Positions 8,473 through 16,431 of a stretch of 36,464 bases of DNA are shown here, one piece after another. The notes below the pieces were generated by a model, which ran no database searches, was not told the origin of the DNA, and saw only the letters and a list, made by a program, of their open reading frames with translations. Positions within the stretch are counted from its first letter, which is position 1. Each line of letters starts with the position of its first letter. Made by a program: the position numbers and the translations under genes. Source of the DNA: a virus; the IMG/VR virus record IMGVR_UViG_3300045902_000346, positions 1 through 36,464 of that record; one strand, 5' to 3'.

Positions 8473-9571
8473 ATATCGCCTTTTTAATTAGAGAACTTAC
8501 TTTTTCATGCGAATAGTCAAAAATCTTGTTTATACCATTTTCAGATTTTTCTTCTCTAAGTATTTTATTTTCATAAGCTTCTCGCATATTCTTTTGAAGG
8601 GATGGAATAGAGATAGAAGCCCATAATTCTCTTCCCGAAAATAAATTATCGCTATTACTATCCATTCCGAAAACAGGTTCAAGATGACAGTCAACTGTCC
8701 ATCCGGTAGATTCATTGATGTAATCTGTGTATCCACCAAATCTGGTTACAATTGGAGTGCGTCCAAAAAACATAGCTTCAAAAGCAGGAATACACCAGCC
8801 TTCTCCGTATGAAGTTGAAACGAAAACATCGCAATTAGTATGTATCTTATATATATCGTTATCACTAATATAATTAGATGGTAGTAAAATTTCTTCTTTC
8901 GTATTCCGTAAATTAAGTCCTTTTTTAATCTGTTGTAAAAAGTCTCTATCTGACATTTCGTTAGGATTATATTGTTTGATATATTTCAAAGCAATATTAA
9001 CCGGTTCATTCTTATCAAATTCTAAATGGAAAGCCTTGATAAGAGCCGCGTAATTTTTACGCCGAGAGAAAGCACCGGAAATATTGTAGAAAATAAAATC
9101 TCCGTTTTTTTCTTTCTTAAGCTGCTCATCTACTCCATAATTACGAAGATACGTAGATTCTTCACATCCTAACGGGATAACCTTAATAGGTTTAACTACA
9201 TTACTATTTAAACATGACGATTTTACGAATTGCGAAGGAACCCATATCTCATCCATCATATTTAATCTTTCAGGCCAATCACTATGCCTGAAATTATTAG
9301 TGTGATAATTTAAATAACATATATTTTTCTTAATTTTTTTATTGTAAACTAGCATATTAGGAGGAACATTCTGAATAATTATATCAGAATTAGAGCTACT
9401 AGTATTCTCCAGTTTAATTATCTCTGAGGATAATTTAGGTTGATACTGATTAAATTTGATAGGACGAATTGCTAGTGGTAAATCAGTCTTAATTAAAGAA
9501 TTGATAAGATTTAAAGAAAGATTAGAAGCCCCTGTTCCTTCACGATATGGCCCAACGTATAAAACTTTCAT
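8465..9571 (-). CDS. Glycosyltransferase family 4-like
   Basis: Starting at the ATG at 9571, which has GAGG six bases upstream, the protein is 368 residues and begins MKVLYVGPYREGTGASNLS, the usual GT4 N-terminal loop. It contains NYHTNNFRHSDWPERLNMMDEIWVPS (given here in parts: DEIWVPSQFVKSS), IPLGCEE, FIFYNISGAFSRRKNYAALI, and the donor-binding motif FVSTSYGEGWCIPAFEAMF with GRTPIVTRFGG. An ATG at 9610 would overlap a terminator-like hairpin and lacks a ribosome site, so 9571 is preferred. The last residues overlap the start of phoH by 8 bases. Confidence 0.82.
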   Translation of the reverse strand: MKVLYVGPYREGTGASNLSLNLINSLIKTDLPLAIRPIKFNQYQPKLSSEIIKLENTSSSNSDIIIQNVPPNMLVYNKKIKKNICYLNYHTNNFRHSDWPERLNMMDEIWVPSQFVKSSCLNSNVVKPIKVIPLGCEESTYLRNYGVDEQLKKEKNGDFIFYNISGAFSRRKNYAALIKAFHLEFDKNEPVNIALKYIKQYNPNEMSDRDFLQQIKKGLNLRNTKEEILLPSNYISDNDIYKIHTNCDVFVSTSYGEGWCIPAFEAMFFGRTPIVTRFGGYTDYINESTGWTVDCHLEPVFGMDSNSDNLFSGRELWASISIPSLQKNMREAYENKILREEKSENGINKIFDYSHEKVSSLIKKAIYE

Positions 9572-9589
9572 AATTATCCTCAAAGATGA

Positions 9590-9617
9590 AACCTGTATGA
9601 CCAATTTCATACAGGTT
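9590..9617 (-). terminator. Terminator-like hairpin upstream of a glycosyltransferase gene
   Basis: A perfect 11-bp inverted repeat, AACCTGTATGA and TCATACAGGTT, with a 6-base loop. On the minus strand it follows the 111-residue gene (9633-9968) and precedes the glycosyltransferase start at 9571. The tail after the stem is TTTCATCTTT-like, only moderately U-rich, so termination may be partial. Confidence 0.6.
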
Positions 9618-9632
9618 ATTCTAAAATTACTC

Positions 9633-9968
9633 TCAAACTACTTGAACCACTACATTAGTACGAAAGTATCGTAGAGCCCGTTCTTGCATTTCAACTAAAT
9701 CTCGTTTAATGCTATGAGGAATATTGTGAGGATTAGTCATACGAGCGCACTCAATAGCCTTATGAATACCAATATGCTTATCAAAGCTTTCTAGCTTAGT
9801 ATTACACTTACTCCAACCAACCTTAACAACACCATCATTATCTCGGAAAGAGATAATAACACCGGTGCGATTACCCTTACTATCCCGCTTATACTTTAGT
9901 AGAAACTTATTGTTAAGAACTTCTTGGTTACTCTTCTTGCAGAATTCCACATGGCTTGCGCGACTCAT
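9633..9968 (-). CDS. Hypothetical basic protein (111 aa)
   Basis: Not recognised. The protein begins MSRASHVEFCKKSNQEVL and is basic overall, with a central beta-rich part (GVIISFRDNDGVVKVGWSKC) and a helical end (KRDLVEMQERALRYFR). The start is well supported by GGAGAACGTT just before the ATG, and it overlaps the stop of the upstream glycosyltransferase gene by 4 bases. A terminator-like hairpin follows. It sits between sugar genes but looks like a small phage housekeeping protein rather than an enzyme of the cluster. Confidence 0.55.
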   Translation of the reverse strand: MSRASHVEFCKKSNQEVLNNKFLLKYKRDSKGNRTGVIISFRDNDGVVKVGWSKCNTKLESFDKHIGIHKAIECARMTNPHNIPHSIKRDLVEMQERALRYFRTNVVVQVV

Positions 9969-11593
9969 AACGTTCTCCTTTTTTCAAAATTGTTTTTCAT
10001 CTCACATAAATTCATTAAGTGCCGTGCTAACTTTTCTCTTGTAAACTCGCCAAATTTGGTATAAGCTTGAGAGCTATGGTCCGGGTCTACTAGTAAATTA
10101 GGTAAACCGTCAATACACATTCCCAAACCTAAATCTCTAGCTAATCTAATTGCTAAGTAACTATTTACTAAATCTGGTCTATTAGCAATTTTATCAAAAG
10201 CCCAATTAACGAATTCCGTGTTCGACATTTCTGAGCTTGGCACTCGCAGGTCCGATGAGCCAAGTTTAGCAGGTTCTTTCCACTTGTCAAGTGGAACTAC
10301 GGAATCAAAATGCTTTTCCCAAATAGCTGCTGTCTTTTCCCAAGTGTAGTATAGTTCTACAGCCTTTCTAGCTTCCACACCTTCTCTTATTCTTTCTTCT
10401 TTTGGCTTATGGAAAAATTTAATAAGTTTGTCAATTAAGTCATCATTATCCGGTAAAGCCCGGTAAGATTCAGTTCCAGAATCTCGAAACATTCTGTGAA
10501 TTCTAATAGGATACCCACTTAGTTTTTTAACTATATCTGACATAGCAGAGTAATCCACTGACATAATTGGAGTTCCTGAAGAGGCTGCTTCAATTTGTGG
10601 CATTCCGAAACCTTCACAAGTAGCATATTGAACATAAATATCAAATAGAGCCATAATTTCATTAAGAATACTAGGCGGAACTCCATTACGAATATTAGGA
10701 GTGTATACATCTGCTTTTCCACAGAATCGACAGCTAGCCCGACCGTCTTGGAAATGGGATGGGTATATCTCTTTGCAGGAGAGGCACTGGTATGTAAAAT
10801 ATGTTCTATGCCCCACGCCATATTCTTTCAAAAGCCTTGGGATGTCCCACCCTACATCCGGGTAGGCGGTATGTATATATAAATAGGAACGCTTGGCTAT
10901 TTCCGGGGGAGCCACATTTAAAAATTTCGCAAAAGCTTCCATCAAATCAGGATATAACTTTCTTACCTGATTCCTCATCACTGTTCCAATAATGAGAGCG
11001 TCTTCTGGTAAACCAATTTGTTTTCTGACTTTAATCTTATCCAAGCACTTATAATCTTTTAAATTAGCCCCAGGTGGAGCAGAAGAAATAGTTTTAATCC
11101 TACCTCGACCTTGTTGATTTAGAACGTCTAAACCCCAATCAGAATAAGTAAACACCGCGTCAGCATTGGTATAAGTAGGAATCCAATCATCATTTTGAGG
11201 CGCAGAATCTACCGTTGGCATAATAGCCCAATGGTAATATTGTCTCGCTGGAGAACGTTCTTCAAATTCTAACATCCACGTATCACGAATATCAAAGACA
11301 ATGTCTGGCTTAAAAGATGCGCAAACATTATCAAAAATAAACTCTCCGAATTGATTACTAGGTTTAGAATTATAAATAGCTTTACCTCTCTCATCATTCT
11401 CCCGAGGTAAAACTGGAAAATACTTCCAAGGAATATTATTGGAAGCCGGGTCGTCTGGTTTGCCGTATGCTGCTAATTCAGCTAATTCATATTTTCCCGT
11501 GTTGTAAAGTCGTGTAAGAACTTCATATCCATAAGTAGAATATCCAGTAGACAGAAGTGAGCTTTCATTACACATCAAAATTCTTTTTTTCAT
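9965..11593 (-). CDS. Glycosyltransferase family 4-like with zinc-ribbon insertion
   Basis: A protein of 542 residues from the ATG at 11593, which has AAGGA six bases upstream (the ATG at 11599 touches that site). The GT4 core shows RILMCNESSLLSTGYSTYG, a middle region LIIGTVMRNQVRKLYPDLME, and the donor motif FDIYVQYATCEGFGMPQIEA with GTPIMSVDY. Between about residues 272 and 305 there is a zinc ribbon, QCLSCKEIYPSHFQDGRA then SCRFCGKA, a CxxC...CxxC pair not part of ordinary GT4 enzymes. It is followed by the donor motif, so it lies inside the C-terminal Rossmann half. The C-terminal 90 residues are a helical extension. A copy of the GC-rich repeat lies in the ribbon. Substrate unknown. Confidence 0.82.
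   Translation of the reverse strand: MKKRILMCNESSLLSTGYSTYGYEVLTRLYNTGKYELAELAAYGKPDDPASNNIPWKYFPVLPRENDERGKAIYNSKPSNQFGEFIFDNVCASFKPDIVFDIRDTWMLEFEERSPARQYYHWAIMPTVDSAPQNDDWIPTYTNADAVFTYSDWGLDVLNQQGRGRIKTISSAPPGANLKDYKCLDKIKVRKQIGLPEDALIIGTVMRNQVRKLYPDLMEAFAKFLNVAPPEIAKRSYLYIHTAYPDVGWDIPRLLKEYGVGHRTYFTYQCLSCKEIYPSHFQDGRASCRFCGKADVYTPNIRNGVPPSILNEIMALFDIYVQYATCEGFGMPQIEAASSGTPIMSVDYSAMSDIVKKLSGYPIRIHRMFRDSGTESYRALPDNDDLIDKLIKFFHKPKEERIREGVEARKAVELYYTWEKTAAIWEKHFDSVVPLDKWKEPAKLGSSDLRVPSSEMSNTEFVNWAFDKIANRPDLVNSYLAIRLARDLGLGMCIDGLPNLLVDPDHSSQAYTKFGEFTREKLARHLMNLCEMKNNFEKRRTL
10775..10790 (+). repeat. GC-rich dispersed repeat, copy L (degenerate)
   Basis: Plus strand GCAGGAGAGGCACTGG, close to copy G without its GTGCC spacing. 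It lies in the zinc-ribbon coding part (CLSC) of the large glycosyltransferase. Confidence 0.4.
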
Positions 11594-11612
11594 TTTCATT
11601 CCTTAAAACTAA

Positions 11613-11644
11613 AAGACTCTGACATACTTATACATCAGAGTCTT
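11613..11644 (-). terminator. Rho-independent terminator after ssb
   Basis: A perfect 10-bp inverted repeat (AAGACTCTGA and TCAGAGTCTT) with a 12-base loop, followed on the minus strand by TTTTAGTTTT. It lies about 20 bases after the SSB stop and 20 bases before the next glycosyltransferase start. Confidence 0.78.
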
Positions 11645-11663
11645 CGTGTCTATCTAGAGTATT

Positions 11664-12080
11664 TTAGAAAGGGGTGGCGCTGTCGCCGTCATCAGCAGGA
11701 GGGGAATCATTATCGTCTGGCCCATCCTCTTCCTGCTTACCGCCACGCTTTCCGAGCGGTGGGAACCAGAATTCTTCTAGGCGAAACTTAATCTTACTGC
11801 GGTTGGTTTTGGTGGTTTTATCTTCCCATACTTCTTGTTTGGCCGCACAACGCACGGTAATGTAACTACCCTTCTCAAAGAATTTAGCGATAGTTTCAGC
11901 TTGTTTGTCCCAAGCTTCAATATCGAAGAAGTTGGTTTCTGTAACTTCTTTTCCATCCTTTTTCTTAAACTTTCTAGAACAGGCGATTGTAAAGCTAGCA
12001 ACTTTAGTGGAACCTACTTCTTTTACTTCCACGTCCCGAACTAGATTTCCAGTAAACAGACAAAAATTCATACTACTCAT
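11664..12080 (-). CDS. ssb: Single-stranded DNA-binding protein
   Basis: A protein of 138 residues with the OB-fold SSB pattern: NFCLFTGNLVRDVEVKEVGS, VASFTIACSRKFKKKDGKEV, NFFDIEAWDKQAETIAKFF, KGSYITVRCAAKQEVWEDK. The C-terminus is acidic and ends DDGDSATPF, the usual SSB tip that recruits partner proteins. It would coat ssDNA at the fork with the DnaB/DnaG/DnaE proteins encoded here. It has its own consensus promoter just upstream and a terminator downstream. Two facing copies of the GC-rich repeat are in the acidic tail coding region (11692-11709 and 11721-11740). Confidence 0.95.
   Translation of the reverse strand: MSSMNFCLFTGNLVRDVEVKEVGSTKVASFTIACSRKFKKKDGKEVTETNFFDIEAWDKQAETIAKFFEKGSYITVRCAAKQEVWEDKTTKTNRSKIKFRLEEFWFPPLGKRGGKQEEDGPDDNDSPPADDGDSATPF
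11692..11709 (+). repeat. GC-rich dispersed repeat, copy C
   Basis: Plus strand TCAGCAGGAGGGGAATCA, in the acidic tail of the SSB gene; it faces copy D twelve bases on. Confidence 0.55.
11721..11740 (-). repeat. GC-rich dispersed repeat, copy D
   Basis: Minus strand GTAAGCAGGAAGAGGATGGG. It encodes GKQEEDG in SSB and can pair with copy C as a short mRNA hairpin. Confidence 0.55.
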
Positions 12081-12114
12081 GGTACAAGTTCTCCAAAATA
12101 AATTAACCTAGTGA

Positions 12115-12143
12115 ATTATAACCGTTTAAATCTCATTTGTCAA
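12115..12143 (-). promoter_or_regulatory. Consensus sigma70-type promoter for ssb
   Basis: On the minus strand TTGACA, 17 bases, then TATAAT: a perfect match to both boxes with ideal spacing. The -10 box is about 35 bases before the SSB start, with GGAG ten bases ahead of the ATG. It lies at the very end of the upstream 124-residue gene. Confidence 0.85.
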
Positions 12144-12147
12144 GAAA

Positions 12148-12513
12148 TTATAACTTATTAATTCCATTCTTTTCAAAATCTTTACGTCTTTCAGGAGTAT
12201 CTTTCATAATTCTTACATTACCAAAAATTTTTTCTGTAGGGGCAGGAACTAGAACATCCTTCGTTCTCACAATTCTTACCAACCAACCTTCCTTAGCGTT
12301 TGCTTCTATTACTCCATGCATAGGCTGGTCATTAAAATATGGAATTACATGCTGCCTTCGACATATACCTTCGTTATAATAACTTCCATCTGGATTTAAG
12401 ATAGGTTTGTCTACATGAGCGTAATCAAAATCACTTTTAATTTTTTGACTACCTATAGAAATAGACGGAACTAAAAATCCTAAAATTGAAGATAAAAAAG
12501 TTCTTCTTATCAT
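12148..12513 (-). CDS. Small protein with Tat-like signal sequence
   Basis: A protein of 121 residues. From the second ATG at 12513, which has GAGG at a usable distance, it begins MIRRTFLSSILGFLVPS, a twin-arginine-like N-terminus (RRTFL followed by a hydrophobic run) that suggests export through the Tat system or a short membrane anchor. The rest is soluble (FDYAHVDKPILNPDGSYYNE, HGVIEANAKEGWLVRIV) and unrecognised. It overlaps the end of the DnaE C-terminal gene by a few bases. It is odd to find an apparent exported protein between two replication genes. Confidence 0.5.
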   Translation of the reverse strand: MIRRTFLSSILGFLVPSISIGSQKIKSDFDYAHVDKPILNPDGSYYNEGICRRQHVIPYFNDQPMHGVIEANAKEGWLVRIVRTKDVLVPAPTEKIFGNVRIMKDTPERRKDFEKNGINKL

Positions 12514-13112
12514 ATCTGCCATACCTCTTTTACAATTAGGGAACCCTTCTTATCTCTCTCACCATGAATCAAAACTGTGTTTCCTTCTACCAAGAATTCC
12601 GCGAATTGTTGATAGATGTCTGCCCAGACACACACATCAGATAGAGCGCAAGTGTCATCTGATATGGTTAGGAAAGCCATCGTTTTGCCAGCCGAATTTC
12701 CTTTTTTAACTTTAACTTCTCGGATTGATTGAATCGTTACTCCAAACATTAAATAACCCTTACGGCCAGCCAAATATTCTTTACAAGAACAGTTCACTCT
12801 GCTAGTATCACAAGAATCAATTTTATTACACGAAATAGAAATTCCTAAGTATTTTTCTTCCGTCCAAGCAATAAGATTGGGTTCATCGTTCATACTTTTA
12901 ATAGGATGTTCTAATACTTTAATTTTATCCTTTAAAATTTCTACTCGATTAGCAATAGAGCAGGCTCCACCTTCTTTTTTACTTTTAGCTGCCGCCTTTA
13001 AAACTTCTAAAAAATTGGAGTATTTATTAAAATTCTTTAACACCCATTCTTGTTCCTTATCTGTTAAAGATGAGTAAACTCGATATTCTTCTAACATTTT
13101 AGTTCTTGACAT
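12510..13112 (-). CDS. dnaE: DNA polymerase III alpha, C-terminal OB-fold part (separate ORF)
   Basis: A protein of 200 residues. The N-terminal half is helical and has Cys residues (NKIDSCDTSRVNCSCKEYL). The C-terminal half matches the OB-fold at the end of DnaE: KGNSAGKTMAFLTISDD, CALSDVCVWADIYQQFAEFL, EGNTVLIHGERDKKGSLIV. It begins one base after the stop of the middle DnaE fragment (TAAAATG), so the two are almost one protein with a stop between. It should bind the ssDNA template and stabilise the polymerase. Confidence 0.72.
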   Translation of the reverse strand: MSRTKMLEEYRVYSSLTDKEQEWVLKNFNKYSNFLEVLKAAAKSKKEGGACSIANRVEILKDKIKVLEHPIKSMNDEPNLIAWTEEKYLGISISCNKIDSCDTSRVNCSCKEYLAGRKGYLMFGVTIQSIREVKVKKGNSAGKTMAFLTISDDTCALSDVCVWADIYQQFAEFLVEGNTVLIHGERDKKGSLIVKEVWQI

Positions 13113-13113
13113 T

Positions 13114-14199
13114 TTATTTATCCATGTATTTCATGCCGCCAACTTCAATCAATCTTTCTATAACTGTTGAAGTAATCCTGGGAGAAACTAAAACTAAAAA
13201 TTCATACCAATTTAAATCTGCAAGTTTTTTACCATAAACCATTTCGGCTTCGGAAACAACTTTCCGTAGTTTATCTACCTGGACTTCTCCAATTCCTTTT
13301 ACATCGGCAATTCCAAAGCGGATAGTTTTACCATCTGTGTAAAAGTGCTTTTTCATAGCTTTTAAATCAGGTGTTAAAATTTTAATATCCATAAGTTTAG
13401 CTTCATTGATTAATTCCCTAATTTCTTCTAAAGGGTCTTGTTTATCGCGAGCTTGACGTAGCCATGAAGTAAAGAAATAAATAGGAAAATGACATTTGCA
13501 ATAAGCTGACCAATAACCATTTACTGCATATGACATAGAGTGCGATTTATTAAAGCTATATCTTTGTGATTCTTTAATCCAGCCGAAAACTTCATTAATT
13601 TGTTCTTCGCTTAAAATATTAACTTTTCTTGCGCCTTCTACAAACATCTTTTCCACTTTTGCCATTTCATCAGCTAATTTCTTACCAATAGCTTTCCGAA
13701 GCACGTCAGCGTCTTGCAAATTGAATCCGGCCACAATTTGAGCAATTTGCATAGCTTGCTCTTGATAAGTTAAAATACCATATGTACTTTTTAGGACGTT
13801 CTCCAGGCAGGGGTGAAGATACTCTACTTCCTTTAATCCATTCTTTCTTAAACAGAATAACTCTGTTAGACTACAACCAGTTTTTTTATCAATAGACTTG
13901 GTACAACCGGGACGTAATAACGCGCCTAATGCACATAGGTGGTCGATAGACGTGGGCTTCATTTCTTTAGTCCAACGTTTTCCAGTTGCACCTTCTAATT
14001 GGAAAACGCCTTTGACCAAACCCTTCCCCAGCATTTTCCAAACTTCAGGACAATCCATATTAATGTTCTGAATGTCTAACTTAATAGGTGGAACTAAATC
14101 GTTCTTTAAATACCAATCTAATTCCTTACCACGGGAAATTAAATGGGATTCGCTAATCTCAAATTCACAACCACAAGGTTTAGTATAGAATCTTGGCAT
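13114..14199 (-). CDS. dnaE: DNA polymerase III alpha, middle part (fingers and helix-hairpin-helix)
   Basis: A protein of 361 residues. From about residue 47 it matches DnaE after the palm: NMDCPEVWKMLGKGLVKGVF and QLEG, LCALGALLRPG, HPCLENVLKSTYGILTYQEQ, GFNLQDADVLRKAIGKKLADE and RYSFNKSHSMSYAVNGYWSA, then FTDGKTIRFGIADVKGIG-type HhH (GIADVKGIGEVQ). The first 45 residues (MPRFYTKPCGCEFEIS) are not typical of DnaE. The palm catalytic Asp residues are in the other ORF at 24556-26523, more than 10 kb upstream, so both must be present for activity. It has AAGGAGAG before the ATG and its own promoter. Confidence 0.9.
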   Translation of the reverse strand: MPRFYTKPCGCEFEISESHLISRGKELDWYLKNDLVPPIKLDIQNINMDCPEVWKMLGKGLVKGVFQLEGATGKRWTKEMKPTSIDHLCALGALLRPGCTKSIDKKTGCSLTELFCLRKNGLKEVEYLHPCLENVLKSTYGILTYQEQAMQIAQIVAGFNLQDADVLRKAIGKKLADEMAKVEKMFVEGARKVNILSEEQINEVFGWIKESQRYSFNKSHSMSYAVNGYWSAYCKCHFPIYFFTSWLRQARDKQDPLEEIRELINEAKLMDIKILTPDLKAMKKHFYTDGKTIRFGIADVKGIGEVQVDKLRKVVSEAEMVYGKKLADLNWYEFLVLVSPRITSTVIERLIEVGGMKYMDK

Positions 14200-14216
14200 A
14201 CACTCTCCTTTTCTCT

Positions 14217-14244
14217 AGGATACCACGTTTTTCAGCGGTGTCAA
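14217..14244 (-). promoter_or_regulatory. Sigma70-like promoter ahead of the DnaE middle/C-terminal genes
   Basis: Minus strand TTGACA, 16 bases, TATCCT. The -35 box is perfect, the -10 box matches 4 of 6. It overlaps the last codons of the WavE-like gene and lies about 20 bases before the start at 14199, so the DnaE fragment need not depend on the long upstream transcript. Confidence 0.65.
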
Positions 14245-14964
14245 CTGTATAGCTCTCCGTATAATTTTTGTAAGTATCCAAAAGGATATCCATTAGGGTA
14301 ATGTTTCGGCCATTCAATAGGATATAGAGGAAATGCCGTAAAAGCATATTTCATTTCAATCATCTCCCGATAAACCTTCAAAGCTTCATCTTTTTTAGGA
14401 GACTTATCTGTTAAATACTCTTTCTTTTTTCTAAGCATCTTTAACATCCTATAGTTAAATAGGAAATAGTACCACATACCTATATAAGTCTCACTTCGCA
14501 CATCTTCAAACTCATTATAGGGACCAGTTTCTTCGTCTAATGGAATATTAAATAAACGCTGAACAAATCTTTTTTGTCCTAAAAAAAACATGGTCCCGAG
14601 GATGAAAAGGAAAATTAGGATAGAGACTTAAACTAAAAATATTTTTTTCTCGACCTTCTTTTTCGTAGAAAGAAATCATTTCAGTTAAATATGGCAAAAA
14701 CATATCCGCTCTAATTTTAATAACTAAATTACAAGAGGCATGAACAATTCCAGCATAACTACTAACTATTTGACAATTCCTATTACCTTTACCTTTATTT
14801 TTAGGTAAGGTATTTAGAATAATAGTATCTGGATTGCATTCATCTACATTTTCGCCTTTCCAAGTAGAAAGAATAATTTCTTTTACAAATGGAAAGGCTC
14901 TATATCTTTCTATATATTCGGGTGTTTGTTTAGCTACTGGACCCTGTAAAACTACACTTAACAT
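14241..14964 (-). pseudogene. WavE-like LPS/glycan biosynthesis protein, frameshifted in a T8 run
   Basis: Two overlapping frames make one protein of the WavE family. The first (14548-14964, 138 aa) has LSVVLQGPVAKQTPEYIERY, VKEIILSTWKGENVDECNPD, IVSSYAGIVHASCNLVIKIR and FPFHPRDHVFF. The second (14241-14591, 116 aa) continues FFLGQKRFVQRLFNIPLDEE and RSETYIGMWYYF. They join at a run of eight A on the plus strand (14581-14588), eight T in the coding strand; seven would give an uninterrupted protein of about 240 residues. It may be a sequencing or assembly error, a real mutation, or slippage. WavE proteins take part in LPS core synthesis and probably are glycosyltransferases. Confidence 0.75.
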
Positions 14965-16025
14965 TATTTACTCTTTACGAAAGTAGTACATTTACTAAAA
15001 TGTTTAATATCATTAGTTCCAATATAAGCACAGGCTGAACGAATTCCGCCCATAATATTTTTGAGAGTTTCTTTAACCTTACCTTTGTACGGCATTTCCG
15101 TGGACCGTCCTTCGGGGGCACGATGTTCTGCCACTCCTCCATAATATTTTTCCATTGCGTCTTTAGATGACATGCCATAGAATTTTAAAGCCTTTTTGCG
15201 CGCCATACTTCTAGCCACCATAAAATCATCCAATCTTTTTTCTGGCCCGTTAAAAACTTTTTCATAAATCCATTCACCCTCGCATTCATCATGTCCAGCC
15301 AGCATAGAACCTAACATGACGAAATCCGCACCGGCTCCAAAAGCCTTACAGATATCTCCAGAAGTAGAACAGCCTCCGTCTGCGCAAATATGCCCATTTA
15401 AACCGTGTGCAATGTCAGCGCATTCAATAATTGCGGAGAGTTGATAATATCCTACTCCAGTTACTTTTCGAGTTTCACAAACTCTTCCTGGCCCAATGCC
15501 AATTTTGATAATATCAGCACCAGCTAGAATTAATTCTTGAGTCATATCAGGCGTAGCTACATTACCTGCCATAATAATTGCTTTAGGATGTAACTCTCTA
15601 ATCTTCTTTAATTTATCTACAAAAAACTTAGTATAACCATTAGCGACATCTACGCATATTTTATCAATTGTTACTCTATCACTCACATATTTAAGTTTAT
15701 CAAAATCGTCGTTAGTAATACCTAGAGTATAAAAAGCGTTATCTGAACTTTCATTATTATGAAAAAATTCTAATAACAATTCTGGTTGATAAAATTTGTG
15801 TAGACAAGTAAACATTTTTTCTTTATGCAACTCTTCACACATCATCAAAGTTCCAGTGGCATCCATATTAGCAGCCATAATAGGCACACCTTCAATAACC
15901 TGTTTTGAGTTACGAGTAACAAATTTCCTAACTAAATTAACATCTGCCCGACTACCAGTTTCAGAGCGTTTAGGGCAAATTAAAACATCGTCAAAATCTA
16001 ATTTAATATCATTGATTATACGCAT
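14964..16025 (-). CDS. guaC: GMP reductase
   Basis: A protein of 353 residues with clear GuaC similarity along its length: MRIINDIKLDFDDVLICPKR, PIMAANMDATGT, ICVDVANGYTKFFVDKLKKI, AGNVATPDMTQELILAGADI, and the catalytic loop IGIGPGRVCETRKVTGVGYY, whose Cys forms the covalent adduct. ICADGGCSTSGDICKAFGAG binds the phosphate, and LKFYGMSSKDAMEKYYGG, RSTEMPYKG and GGIRSACAYIG complete the family pattern. GuaC deaminates GMP to IMP with NADPH. About 25 extra residues (around WIYEKVFNGPEKRLDDFM) lie before FYGMSS compared with the enterobacterial enzyme. It is encoded inside a sugar cassette, possibly to adjust purine pools or GDP-sugar supply (inference). Confidence 0.95.
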   Translation of the reverse strand: MRIINDIKLDFDDVLICPKRSETGSRADVNLVRKFVTRNSKQVIEGVPIMAANMDATGTLMMCEELHKEKMFTCLHKFYQPELLLEFFHNNESSDNAFYTLGITNDDFDKLKYVSDRVTIDKICVDVANGYTKFFVDKLKKIRELHPKAIIMAGNVATPDMTQELILAGADIIKIGIGPGRVCETRKVTGVGYYQLSAIIECADIAHGLNGHICADGGCSTSGDICKAFGAGADFVMLGSMLAGHDECEGEWIYEKVFNGPEKRLDDFMVARSMARKKALKFYGMSSKDAMEKYYGGVAEHRAPEGRSTEMPYKGKVKETLKNIMGGIRSACAYIGTNDIKHFSKCTTFVKSK

Positions 16026-16431
16026 GTAATATACCTTTAAAATAATTTTTAGCTTGTTCTTCAGTGGGATTCCAGTTACGAAAATCTAATAGTTGTTCAT
16101 CAGTAATAGGATAATGTTTATCCCCTGGAATCGAGGGTATTTTAATTACCACAAGACAAGTATCCGCTAAAAAACACACATCTATTTGTTGATTAGGTTC
16201 TGTTATCCAATAAGAAGAATTCATTATTCTAATACTATTATCTAACATCACATCTCCAGTAACAACAATATTAAATTCTGTTGCTATTTTATGGATATGT
16301 TTGTCTCCAAAAGTTCCCTTGCTATGATAATGAATTCCCACTTCAAAATTAGGCGTCTTAAATAGAGCGGGACTAAAATCTCCAATTATCCATCCTTTTT
16401 GAAATTCTGTTAGTCCACCACATTTAATCAT
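16009..16431 (-). CDS. Cupin-like protein
   Basis: A protein of 140 residues. FEVGIHYHSKGTFGDKHIHK, TEFNIVVTGDVMLDN and the later VVIKIPSIPGDKHYP fit a cupin beta-barrel with His ligands in the first motif (HYHSKG...HIH) and a distal strand. Small cupins in sugar clusters are often isomerases or regulators, but no specific family is recognisable. It overlaps the end of rpiB and the start of guaC. Confidence 0.55.
   Translation of the reverse strand: MIKCGGLTEFQKGWIIGDFSPALFKTPNFEVGIHYHSKGTFGDKHIHKIATEFNIVVTGDVMLDNSIRIMNSSYWITEPNQQIDVCFLADTCLVVIKIPSIPGDKHYPITDEQLLDFRNWNPTEEQAKNYFKGILHAYNQ

Noticed and set aside
10286-10300. TTGACA-like -35 box in the large glycosyltransferase gene (minus strand TTGACA near 10288)
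   Set aside because: No acceptable -10 box lies 16-18 bases downstream; similar single boxes at 1063 and 32136 were also rejected.
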